In this document: positions 13,097 to 24,600 of the stretch, piece by piece
Layout of the letters: every line of letters begins with the position of its first letter
How positions within the stretch are numbered: position 1 is the first letter of the stretch
Assembly (NCBI RefSeq): GCF_918797505.1
Contig: NC_092797.1
Span: 19,109,372-19,173,371 of the forward strand
Reading direction: 5' to 3'
From: Bemisia tabaci
Lineage: Eukaryota; Arthropoda; Insecta; Hemiptera; Aleyrodidae
DNA length: 64,000 nucleotides
Made by a program: the position numbers and the translations under genes
Notes under the pieces: model-generated
Told to the model about the DNA's origin: nothing
The model's input: only the letters and a program-made list of their open reading frames with translations
Databases searched by the model: none

Positions 13097-14433
13097 TACA
13101 GGGTTATCCAAAAGTCACTGACCACCCCTGTAACTTTTTTCCAAATTGAGATAGAAGTTTGAAACTTTGGGAATGTTCCTCGGTCTACAGTAGCAACTTT
13201 TTGGTCCCCCCAAAATGTTGGGGGGCGGCCTCCCCTAAGAGGGGCGGGGGCTAACTTTTTTTTTCAAAGGGCAACCCCCCCTTTGTGATACCTCATTCGA
13301 AAGATAATAAAAAAAGAAAATTTTTGGCGCAAACCGCAGGTCAAAATGTTGATTTTTGACAAAATGGCGGCCGGTCAAAGTTCAAAATGGCGGAAATTTG
13401 GCATCTCCGTTTTTTATCGGCGGATTGGTCTGAAATTCAGAATCTGAGGGTTTTTTGGGACGAGAAAAACGATTCTGGCATCGGTTTTCCAGAAAAGTCA
13501 GTCCTTTTCAAAATGGCGGCGGTCAAAATGGCAGCCTAGAGCGAGAAGTGGATATTTAGGCTGCTTATCGTTGGATTTGCATGAAACTTGGTATCCGAGG
13601 GTATTTCGGCACGAGAAGAACTAATCTTTCACTGGATACCTGAAATTCCGACGAATTTCAAAATGACGGCGGAAAAGTGGCGAGAAATCAGTTTTACGGC
13701 TGTTAACGAATGGATTTGCATGAAATGCGATATCGATTATTTCGTATTTCAAGAATTAATGAAAGATTTCTTTTTATCCAGCCAAAAACCACCAGGATAT
13801 CGAATTTCATGCAAATCTATTCGTTAACAGCCGTAAAACTGATTTCTCGCCACTTTTCCGCCGTCATTTTGAAATTCGTCGGAATTTCAGGTATCCAGTG
13901 AAAGATTAGTTCTTCTCGTGCCGAAATACCCTCGGATACCAAGTTTCATGCAAATCCAACGATAAGCAGCCTAAATATCCACTTCTCGCTCTAGGCTGCC
14001 ATTTTGACCGCCGCCATTTTGAAAAGGACTGACTTTTCTGGAAAACCGATGCCAGAATCGTTTTTCTCGTCCCAAAAAACCCTCAGATTCTGAATTTCAG
14101 ACCAATCCGTCGATAAAAAACGGAGATGCCAAATTTCCGCCATTTTGAACTTTGACCGGCCGCCATTTTGTCAAAAATCAACATTTTGACCTGCGGTTTG
14201 CGCCAAAAATTTTCTTTTTTTATTATCTTTCGAATGAGGTATCACAAAGGGGGGGTTGCCCTTTGAAAAAAAAAGTTAGCCCCCGCCCCTCTTAGGGGAG
14301 GCCGCCCCCCAACATTTTGGGGGGACCAAAAAGTTGCTACTGTAGACCGAGGAACATTCCCAAAGTTTCAAACTTCTATCTCAATTTGGAAAAAAGTTAC
14401 AGGGGTGGTCAGTGACTTTTGGATAACCCTGTA
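13097..14433. mobile_element. 1.34-kb near-perfect palindrome, possible Tc1/mariner-type foldback
   Basis: Arms 13097-13735 and 13797-14433 are almost identical inverted copies around a 61-bp loop; I noticed only isolated differences. Ends read TACAGGGTTATCC and GGATAACCCTGTA, that is CAGGGTTATCC termini bounded by TA, the target duplicated by Tc1/mariner elements. Inside each arm are about three degenerate units of ~130-150 bp with 'AAAATGGCGG', 'GGATTTGCATGAAA' and 'GAGGGTTTTTTGGG' motifs. No transposase is present. Open frames inside (13588-13901) are fold-back shadows. Confidence 0.8.
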
Positions 14434-14841
14434 CATGCTTTTGAATGAAGAATTCTATCCCATGACGCCACAAGGCGGTAGAAAATTTCGTTTTTATCCT
14501 TTTTTTTTATACAATTTTCCATATAATATTTTTTTATTTTTTTTATTTGGGTGGGGGGGGTTGAAAAATACAGTGGGCACAACTTATCAAGCAATCCTTT
14601 TGAAAAAAGAAAGGGAAAAAAAAAAAAAAGGAAAAAAAAAAAAAAATAGCCAATTTTGTTTTATGAAAAAAATACTCCATTTTCTATCAGCTCATCCAGA
14701 GTGTTTGAAGCAGGAGACTTTTACTGCTAGATCCCAAAGAATCTACCCGAATCAATTTGGAACGACTCCAATATTCGGGATCCGGAACTACTCGGAATGA
14801 GACCATGACCGAACGCGGCCGCGACGAACGTTGGCTGGGGT

Positions 14842-14890
14842 GCCCCCCCCCCCCCCCTCCCCCTGCCCCCCCCCCCCCCGCCCCCCCCCC
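14842..14890 (+). repeat. Poly-C tract
   Basis: Nearly pure C for about 50 bases. It gives a false poly-proline frame on + and poly-glycine on -. It lies just upstream of the GC-rich start of gene A; length may be unreliable in the assembly. Confidence 0.9.
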
Positions 14891-15009
14891 GGTCCCGAAA
14901 CAGCACCTCAACCGTCCAAACGATAGGAACCAGACCGGAGCGTACAACAAACCTACACCTTCTTCTTTTCCTCTGACAATAACTTCACTTCACTTTAATT
15001 TAAAATAAT

Positions 15010-15545
15010 TAATAATATTTGAAATCGCTATATATCAATCGCCCCCGTCCCGTCGCGGCCGCGCCAAAAGAGCACCATTCCAAGAACGGAATATGTAGGC
15101 CAGATCAGGCGCCGTTGAGGAAGAACGCACCAATCGAACAATGCTTTCTTTCCCTCTTCTTCTATCCACCCACCACGCATTGTGCGGGTTCCCATCCTCG
15201 AACGGCGGTGGTATATCCAGCCATGGGCCTGGTGATACCCGCGGGGCCCCCGGTTGCGGCGGGCGCGCGTGGGGCGGGCTCCGAGTTTGCGCCTCTGGTC
15301 CTTGACGACGTCGACGGCGCCGCGTGGAACTGGAAGGGAAACGCAAAGGGTGTGGAAACCAGCAAGCATCACCTAACCAAACCAGCTCGGCGCGCGGCGA
15401 TCAGACTGCGATGTTTACCTACTTCCGCGGCGGAAGCGCCACCAGCTGTTTCCCTCCCTCCCCGGGCCCCCGCAAAAAACACCCGCTCGAGTTTTTCCAT
15501 GATCCCCCCCGCTCAGTTTTCCATGATCCCCCCGTGAAGTGCGCC
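15010..15545 (+). promoter_or_regulatory. GC-rich 5' region of gene A
   Basis: This stretch is clearly GC- and CpG-rich (for example 15230-15330), unlike the AT-rich flanks, and leads directly to the gene A start codon. It is the likely promoter plus 5' UTR. Long open frames here on both strands (up to 172 codons) overlap one another in several registers, as expected of GC-rich DNA, and I do not call them genes. I see no TATA box I would defend. Confidence 0.45.
15499..15537 (+). promoter_or_regulatory. Short upstream ORF just before gene A
   Basis: A 12-codon frame with two in-frame ATGs (MIPPAQFSMIPP) ends in TGA eight bases before the gene A ATG. It is created by a tandem copy of the motif TTTTCCATGATCCCCCC (near 15494 and 15517). 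If the transcript starts upstream of 15499 it could lower or regulate translation of gene A. The transcription start is unknown. Confidence 0.4.
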
Positions 15546-15600
15546 ATGGAGTCGGTGTTCAGGATTGTGTTAGTGGTCGTGCTCTTCTTCGTGCTCACCA
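15546..15600 (+). CDS. Gene A exon 1 (signal peptide)
   Basis: 18 codons plus one base, ending in a strong donor GTGAGT. It encodes the N-terminal Met and a hydrophobic core of Val, Leu and Phe typical of a secretory signal. It sits at the 3' edge of a GC-rich stretch. Confidence 0.8.
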
Positions 15601-18600
15601 GTGAGTTCAACCTGATTTTGAGTCATGTGTACGACCGCTTCAGGACGGTTTCCGCCGCGCATGGGAAGTCTGAAAGTGCGACGATTTTGGCGGACGCCAC
15701 CGGCGGGAAAAGTGTGCCCGGCAGTGAACAGTTCCCCCCCCAAGGAGTGTCGATATCAACCAAGGCCTAACTTTTTTCCTTCGGCGCTGATGAGGAGAAT
15801 CGTAGGAAAAACTAAGGTTTATGAAACGAGTAAGTTTTCTACAGTGGAGTCTCAATAGTAAGAAGTTTTTGTAATACAAAGGAAATAACGAAATTGAGTC
15901 ATTCTGTGTAGAAACAACGTATAAGCGTTGCAATGCTGCCTGAATTGTGCCACTGAAAAAAAAAAAATTATGGTAGATTTTACCATACTCTGACACAGCG
16001 ATACGAGTATGGTAAGGAACACCAGACTCGGAGGTAGCATTTATCATATTATGGCTAGTATCAATTGAGCTCTGTTGAATACTCCCATAATTCTGGTTAT
16101 TTTCACTAAATGGTATCACTGTGTGAAAAATCAAGTAGACTAATAGTTGGGGTTAGCGTACTTTTTCTCAGTGATACAACTTGGTGCATCGTTTGCAGAT
16201 AATCAATGTACAAACCAGACTAGCATTTTACCCTTACAAATTTTCATACTTTCACTTATCTATTTCTGGAAATAATTACTGCGTTCATGTTTGTTTTGTT
16301 TGCTACATATTATGAAAATCTTGGCACAATCTGAGGGGCATTTCAAAGCTTATGCTCCGTTTTTACGAAGAATGACTCGATTTTCAGTGCAAATGGGAAG
16401 CTGAATACAGTGCTGAGTGCAAGTTTCTCATTCGTTGTGATTATTTCCATCAGATATATGAAGCTTAACATCTCTCATGAAAATGAGGTTCAGATGTTAT
16501 AAAGAACTGGTACATAGACTGTCTGAGAGGCCAACGATGCATTCCATACCATGCAACATCTATCTGAAGTGCAATTGATTTTTTTAGTAATCTATAGGCC
16601 CAAGGAACCTAGGTCCATTGAATTAAGCTCAGAAAGTAGACCTTATGCTGGCACTTTACTTTCACTGGTATAATGAAAGGTACTTATTGTTAGTACAGAA
16701 TAATTCTGTCCGGAACCGAAGAATGTCTTTGATTTTTTTTTGATCGAAGTTATCTATTGGTCGTACGTGCAATTTATTTTTCATGTTGTTGGTTTTGATT
16801 CAGCAATAAACTTACCTCTAAGGCTTCAAGCACGCGCTTATTTACAGACCACTACATTCGTACCATCAATAGTTAGTTTCTCACTCAATTAATTCTGCGG
16901 AAATTGCAATTAGATTAGAAGTGATGTCATCAATACGTCTGTTGAGCAAATATCGGAACCATGATGATAAATTCGATGACCTTACTAGGTTCCTTCCAGG
17001 TATTAGTTACCATATTTCTCTCGATAAAATGTTTATATATAGCTAAGGAGCGTCCGTTATTTGAGACTAGATATCTGAAAAGGGACCTTATCTTCCAGAA
17101 GAAACTCTTCCTTAACTTTTTGCAAATGCACAAGGGAATAAAATCTATAAAGTTTGGTGTAATTTTGACCCAATTCAAGCTCAAAACTTGGAGGATACAT
17201 GGGTCCAGAAGCTTCGGAATTAAAAAACATTTCGGTTGGAGAAAAATGTAATTTTAGTTTTTGAAAAAAGTTAAAGATCTCCTTTTGGAAAATAAGGTCC
17301 TCAAATCTGACCACATATAAATGTATTGCCTTAAAATTTGCAAATGCTTTACATCAATTGCGAATATCATACAAAAATTTGAAAAGAAAATATCCACAAA
17401 ATTCGTATTTCATCAAAAGCGATTTGGCAACATTCAATAGTTTATACGGCGTGCTTGCCACAGTACTACAGTGGCAAGCACAACTTTAAAATTTCGCCCA
17501 AGTAATAAAGTAACGTCTATTAATTGCTATAGGCCCAAGGAACCTAGGTCCATTGAATTAAGCTCAGAAAGTAGACCTTATGCTGGCACTTTACTTTCAC
17601 TGGTATAATGAAAGGTACTTATTGTTAGTACAGAATAATTCTGTCCGGAACCGAAGAATGTCTTTGATTTTTTTTTGATCGAAGTTATCTATTGGTCGTA
17701 CGTGCAATTTATTTTTCATGTTGTTGGTTTTGATTCAGCAATAAACTTACCTCTAAGGCTTCAAGCACGCGCTTATTTACAGACCACTACATTCGTACCA
17801 TCAATAGTTAGTTTCTCACTCAATTAATTCTGCGGAAATTGCAATTAGATTAGAAGTGATGTCATCAATACGTCTGTTGAGCAAATATCGGAACCATGAT
17901 GATAAATTCGATGACCTTACTAGGTTCCTTCCAGGTATTAGTTACCATATTTCTCTCGATAAAATGTTTATATATAGCTAAGGAGCGTCCGTTATTTGAG
18001 ACTAGATATCTGAAAAGGGACCTTATCTTCCAGAAGAAACTCTTCCTTAACTTTTTGCAAATGCACAAGGGAATAAAATCTATAAAGTTTGGTGTAATTT
18101 TGACCCAATTCAAGCTCAAAACTTGGAGGATACATGGGTCCAGAAGCTTCGGAATTAAAAAACATTTCGGTTGGAGAAAAATGTAATTTTAGTTTTTGAA
18201 AAAAGTTAAAGATCTCCTTTTGGAAAATAAGGTCCTCAAATCTGACCACATATAAATGTATTGCCTTAAAATTTGCAAATGCTTTACATCAATTGCGAAT
18301 ATCATACAAAAATTTGAAAAGAAAATATCCACAAAATTCGTATTTCATCAAAAGCGATTTGGCAACATTCAATAGTTTATACGGCGTGCTTGCCACAGTA
18401 CTACAGTGGCAAGCACAACTTTAAAATTTCGCCCAAGTAATAAAGTAAAGTCTATTAATTGCGGAGGGAAACCAAAGGAACGGAAGTGCAAGCACAGAAG
18501 AAAGTAAAATTTGAGTCGGTTTTGCTCAACTGAGCGTGAATCAGTGGCTGATTAGACAATCAGCAATTGCGGAAGGGAGCCACGTCGCGAGCCGAGTCAC

Positions 18601-21600
18601 AGACGTCGCGGGAACGTCTCACAATCAGAGACGAAACCAAAAACACATTTCGTAGCTTGGCCGACAAAAAGACGTAACTGTACCTATGAAGTTGAGCCCA
18701 GGAAAGCATTGACTTATATGGAGCACAGGGCTCATAGCGAAGTATAGTTACGTCCTGATGATTCAGCGGCCGCGGCCCCAGACCCGGCCGTGACAAGTAA
18801 ATTAGGCGCCTGTCGACTATAGCTCATCGCAGTGTCACTTCCGACTGTTACCGTTGGCCTCACCGGGTTTTGGCGCCGTAATTAGACTTTTCCAAGGATT
18901 TAAAATCTTGAAATTCGCTGGAAAAAAGAAACACATTGGATCTAGAGTCCAGACTGTTGAAAACAGTGACAAGAAAAAATACTCTTGGTTCAATCGGATT
19001 TTTGCTTGAATCAAAACGAAATCCGCTTAAATTAAGAGGCTTGGTCCTTGATTTAAGCTAGATTCTGATTGAATCAATAGTATTTTTTCTTGTCGATGTT
19101 TTTAAGATCTGGACTCTAGATCCAATGTGGTTTTTTTCCAGTGTTTGATTTTGACATATGTGGAATCTGGGGCCAAGGAGACAGGGAGGCTACCGTGCCA
19201 ATAGTCCCTTCAATCTCCCCCAGGAAATTTAGGGAGTTTTTCCGAAATGAAGAAGTGACATATCTGTGGTGGCGAATCCAGCGAGTTGGCAACACTGTAA
19301 GCACTCCGTTTAAATCCATTAAATATATCGATTCTGAGTGAAACAGGCTGCCTCTCCTAAAATCGATTGTTTAGAATACATTTAAATTAGGGGGAAACAG
19401 TGTTGCCAAATTGCAAGACTGGCCACTGCATTTTTGTTATCTGACGACCGGAGAGGCTAGGAAGGGATGAGGGAAGGGAGGATTAGCTCCTTACCTCAAA
19501 AAAACTCGCCTGAAAAAAATGGGAGGAATGTTTCGATTTAAGAGAGTGACATTTTGTTATCCTTAAAATTTTATTGAAATGCATTTTGCGGCAATGGCTG
19601 CTCAAGGCGTCTATGTTTTAAACAAATTTCCAGGAAGGGCTCGAGGACCTCTTTTTGGAGCCTTATGGACCCCCCCCCCCCAACCCCTTTTGTTGGATTT
19701 TCTGTTTGATACACCCTCCAGACCCCTTAATGATGTGCCTTTCCGATCCTCCCAAAAAATTCCCCGTTCCAACTGTGGCTGCCAAATGAAGAATGTAGGT
19801 TTGAGTAATCTGGATAGTCTGACACTCCACAGTTAATTTTTAAGAAAAATAATTTATTATCTCCTCTTTATTTTTCTTTTCCGAACCTGCGTGCATTTTT
19901 AACACCTACTTGCCACCCATGGGCCGCCTTTATTTTGCCGCCCCTTCTCATTCGTTTTGAAACACCGATACAAACCATCAAGTGAACGTGCCGGAGGAGG
20001 AGGGGTACATAAGACGCGTTTACTCGCGTTGGGCACATTTTTGGTGAAAGCCCTGTCAACACTAGCAAAAGTTCACGGAACTTTGCGCGAAAATTAAGTT
20101 CCGTAAACCTATCTCTGTGTGAACGAGACCGTTCATTTATAAGAAAAGAACGAAAAAATTATGAAAGAATAAACATGAATGTGGTTTCATATTTTTAATT
20201 TCCACCACCGCGCCAACTGCACTGTGTATGGCGCAATGCATGAAGTATTGAAATATTCCTACAGTTTTGTATGCGCTATGCGTGACACGCCGACCGCTGC
20301 TGCACGGCGTGCACGCACTGTGAAAGGCGCAACGCGTGAAGTATTCATGCAGTCTTGTAGGCGCTATGCGTTTCACGCGCCGATCGCTGCTGGCCGCACT
20401 ACGTTTGATGCAATGCGTGAAGTATTCATGGAGTCTTGTAGGCGCTAATATGTGTTCCATGCCGACCGGCGCTCCGAGGGCTTCTCCTTTCCATCTCAAG
20501 TTCTCGCCATCATTGCTCTCTGCGCCGCGTCGCTCCGGGCCAAATTGCGTGTTTGGATTCTCTCTCAACTTCTGTCTCTTGTATCACCGAAAGACGAACA
20601 AATTAGAAATTACTATATACTATAACTCTCAGGAAATTAGAGCTTTTTCCGCCTTTTCTCGTTCGTAATTTTTTTTCTGCTTCAGATTGTTTTCTTGATA
20701 CCTACATTTGAAAGAAATACAACATTTGCCGCCCCCTATATTTCCCGCCATGGGCCGCAGTCCATGTGGCCACCCCCTTAATCCGGCCCTGGATTGGTAG
20801 CCACACAGACACACTCATTTAAATGATATGTGGATAAATGTGCTCTGTTATTATTGATGACATGTGAGGTTGTGTGTTGTGTTTGGTCCCATTGGTTAAA
20901 ATCTCTTTTAGAGCAAGAGGATCTTTCAAGGAGAGGTTGTTTGGTTTCTTATTATTGGATCTTTTGTCTTCTGCAAAGAAAGCTGAAAGAAAGTTACGCA
21001 ACGAATATGGTGTTAATTCAAGAGTTTGTGAGGAACATTAAAGATAGAATGTAGGAATGCTGCCCCTTGCTCCCGTTTTACGTTATGTAATACTCTTGAA
21101 AACAAAATATCAAAGAAAGCAAAGATAATAATCTGTTATCCCTTTTTATTGTACTGGTTTTCAGTGGTTGTAACACGCACCATTGAAGTACGAAGACAGC
21201 TATACTCGTCGCAGTGCGAATTCACATAAAAACCAAACTTGCTTTAACCGATCATTTCATTCGACGTGTAAATGACCTTAGAAATATCTTTCAAATGAGG
21301 AAAATAAATTAGAAAATGTCAATTTGGCACGATCCGTGCAAAAAATTTGGGGAAAACTCTACAATTAAAACAAATTAAGTTTCAGTAACTAATTTTCTAA
21401 CGGGATTAGAAATACGTAACAACGCCAACTCAGGGAATAAGAAACGTACATAAAAGGAATACAAGAAAAATTATACTGAGGTGAAAAACGTCACTTTTTT
21501 GCTGCCTAAAAGCCACGCCTGCTTCACGTGTGGAACTGAACAGGAAAATGGCTTTCCTTAGCTTGTAGGTGCATATTATGTAATAATGTTCCATAGGGAT

Positions 21601-24600
21601 GGGAACATCTTTGACGGCTCACAACCATGCAGCGACAAAGTATGCTGAAAGTATTCGACGAGAAGAATAAGCTTCCAAACCTTAACAAAAAGTATTGTGC
21701 AATCTCTTCAATATCCCTCTGTTTTAAAAAGTGACCAGGTCTTTCAGATGTTAGTCATCAGAATCACCCAGGAGAAAAAAATGACCGCAGATGGGGAATA
21801 AATGCATCAAACTGAAAATCGAAAATTCCAGAACCTTACCTCATATACTGACCAATGTAATATCGCAGACGCAACGTTGGCAGTGATTTATTAAGTGTTA
21901 AGAATAGAATCTTGTTCCTTTGCGTCGTTGGCAGATCAGGTTTTAATGGAAAATGCATGAGTAAGCTGTCAATTCACACTACAATTTCAACATTTTCATC
22001 AGTATCTACTAAGTTAGTATCGGGCCTAAAAAATAAAAAAAAACGTTTCTGTCTAATTTGACAACAAGGAAGGGTGTACGGACAAAATCCGGTCAAGCAA
22101 CTAGCACCTTCCGCCATTTAATTTAGTTGAGTCTGTTCTATTCGTTATTCTCAAGAGCTTGACGAGATTTTCCAACTTTCTTGTCATTCGCAACAACGGT
22201 GGGTCTTCGACCCACACCCGCCTCATTGCTTACAAGTTTTCTTATAGTTTTCTTAAACTCACCAAAAAGGCCTTACAATTCATTTCTGTCAAAGGAAAGA
22301 AAAATTGCACGGGGAAAAGTGTACTTCATTAAATTGCTTCTGAATTCTCTAAATTTTAAAAAAGCTTTGACGACTTATATTTACCCGTTCAGAACATAAT
22401 AATGTACAAATCGCAGGCGCGTACTCAATGAATCTATCGGTGAACTTCTCATGCAAGACACACAGAATATCTCGTACATATTTCGAAACTCCCATCATGA
22501 AAAGCTTCGCTTTAATTTTAAAAGTTGCGTACAACCTCGAGATCCAATATTATGAGTATTAACTAATTACCCTTCGAATTTATGTTCATCTTAAGATTTT
22601 TGGAGAATCAGAGAGAGTTCTTCGTTAAGAAACATATTTTTTATGATAGAAAGATAACACATACAATGCTGGTGTAAAAAAGGGCCTGCAAGTTCACCTA
22701 TGATTTGTAGGTGGTGTTCATTAGGTACTGCCCTATAAATTTTGGCGCTCTTCTCTTCAAATTTGACCTTTTCTTGAACGGTCTTTGTCCATCTCAGTAG
22801 CCTTTGGAATTTTTGAGGATGAATCGCCTCCTTCCTGGCAAATTTCAAATACATAATTATTCTTTAGCGTGGAGAGCTCACCCTGGCGCCATCACTGAGT
22901 GTTATGTTTGGTTAGGATTTTAGAGCTCAGGTATCAAATCTTTCATGTTTGATTTCCAGAACGTTCTTAGTATTCTTTTTTCCTGCAGGCTAGCTCTTAA
23001 AAATAGTGGTTATCTCGATTTTTTTCACAGCTATTGTTTCAGAATCCTATTTTTGTCGTTTGAAGTGGTGGCGTCAGATAAACAGTTAAATGAAGCTGAG
23101 AAAAGTAGATCCCAAGAAGCCACATTTTATTGAAATACGTCATGAGAACACACACGTGTAACGATAAGAATACTATATTTTTGTAAGAAGGAAACGTGAA
23201 TGCGAAATTCAGAGCACTATAAAAATGCGTCATCCACTGCGCTTCATTTTCTCTTAATCCTGTACCTTGAAAATATCCTGCCTTCATAATCGAAGCAAGT
23301 ATTTTAAAAAAATTTAGAGAATGCAAAGCAGCCTCTTGTAGTTAAAAAAACAAATATGATTTTAAAAATAAAAGTTCATCAGTGTTCCTTCAGAAATAAA
23401 GGAAGTCAATTAGGAAATTGGGACAGAGCTTTTCAATGGTTAAAATACTTGCGGAATGAACGGATTTATCGCAAGGTGTCTGTGAATGGAAATAATTTAA
23501 ATTGTGGATGTTAGTTCCTAAATTTCAGCCTGCAATTCAATCATAACCGTGCTTGAAATCTAAATTCCATGATTACAACCGAATTCTAGGTGCAACGCTT
23601 GAACTTGAACTTGCGTGAAAGAGTGCTTTGATAATTTTAGTGACGGAAATGTATACTGGAGATAGATCCGACTCTAGCGACGGAGAAATACATATTCAAC
23701 TAACATTCAAGGTCACCCGCTATTCTATGGAACTCTTTTCATTAGCTCGACCAGTCCTAAGCCACATATTTTTTTTTTCTCTCTCGCTCTCTATAATAGC
23801 TCCTTCGATTTATTTTCCTCGCGAGCCTCGGTTTTCAACTCTCCTGTTTGGTTTTATGAGTTTTTAAAGATACGTAAGCCATTATTCGACTAGCCATCGT
23901 TTGCGTAACCAACTAAAGCAGGGCTCACTTTATTCCTATGCATGTCGCGTTTCAATCTATACTTCAAAAACTATGTAGAAAATCAAAAATAATTTTAAAG
24001 AAAAGTAAAGTTTGCGAAGAATAGGAATCTTTTTAGGAGAAGAGTCTTTAGGATCTTTAGAGGAGAAGTAATCTTTTTGGGGAAAAGTAGTTTTTGGTCT
24101 TCAATAACAACCAACCAATCGACTAAAAGTTACATGCATGGATTATAATCCTGATTATTTATATTTTTAATGATGAACTTTTTATTGGAAAGACTGAAAG
24201 TAAACAAGAATAAATCATATCTTCCCATACAATGCGTCTTAAATTGAGAGGTGAATTCTTCTGTAATTATCTAACATACATAACAAAACATACATCTAAA
24301 TAACGTATCGACTTTTAGTTATAAAAATGCGTGTCAGAAGTGTAGACAAATTTGTTTCGCAAGGTGATGGCGTAAACCACTCGAGATGAGCTTCAGGTCA
24401 CGATCAAAAAAGTGAGCGTGGTCATATTTGGAATGAGATATCCCGTGGCGCTAGGCAGGTACTCTATGACTGTTATTGATGTCATCGTAAGGTCAACTCC
24501 AGTCCTTTTTGTATGGGCTGGCTGGAGGTATTCTAGAAGAATAGTCCATAAACAGGTTTCATCTGGAACCTAAAATACGAGCCACACACCTCATTAACCT

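Noticed and set aside
13588..13901. Overlapping frames in the centre of the palindrome
   Set aside because: They arise from the inverted arms, have no recognised motif and no support outside the repeat.
14757..15008. Poly-proline / poly-glycine proteins on opposite strands
   Set aside because: They are translations of the poly-C tract at 14842-14890 and of its complement.
15019..15770. Long frames (172, 148 and 114 codons) around the start of gene A
   Set aside because: They overlap one another in several registers on both strands in GC-rich DNA. The spliced gene A model uses only 15546-15600.
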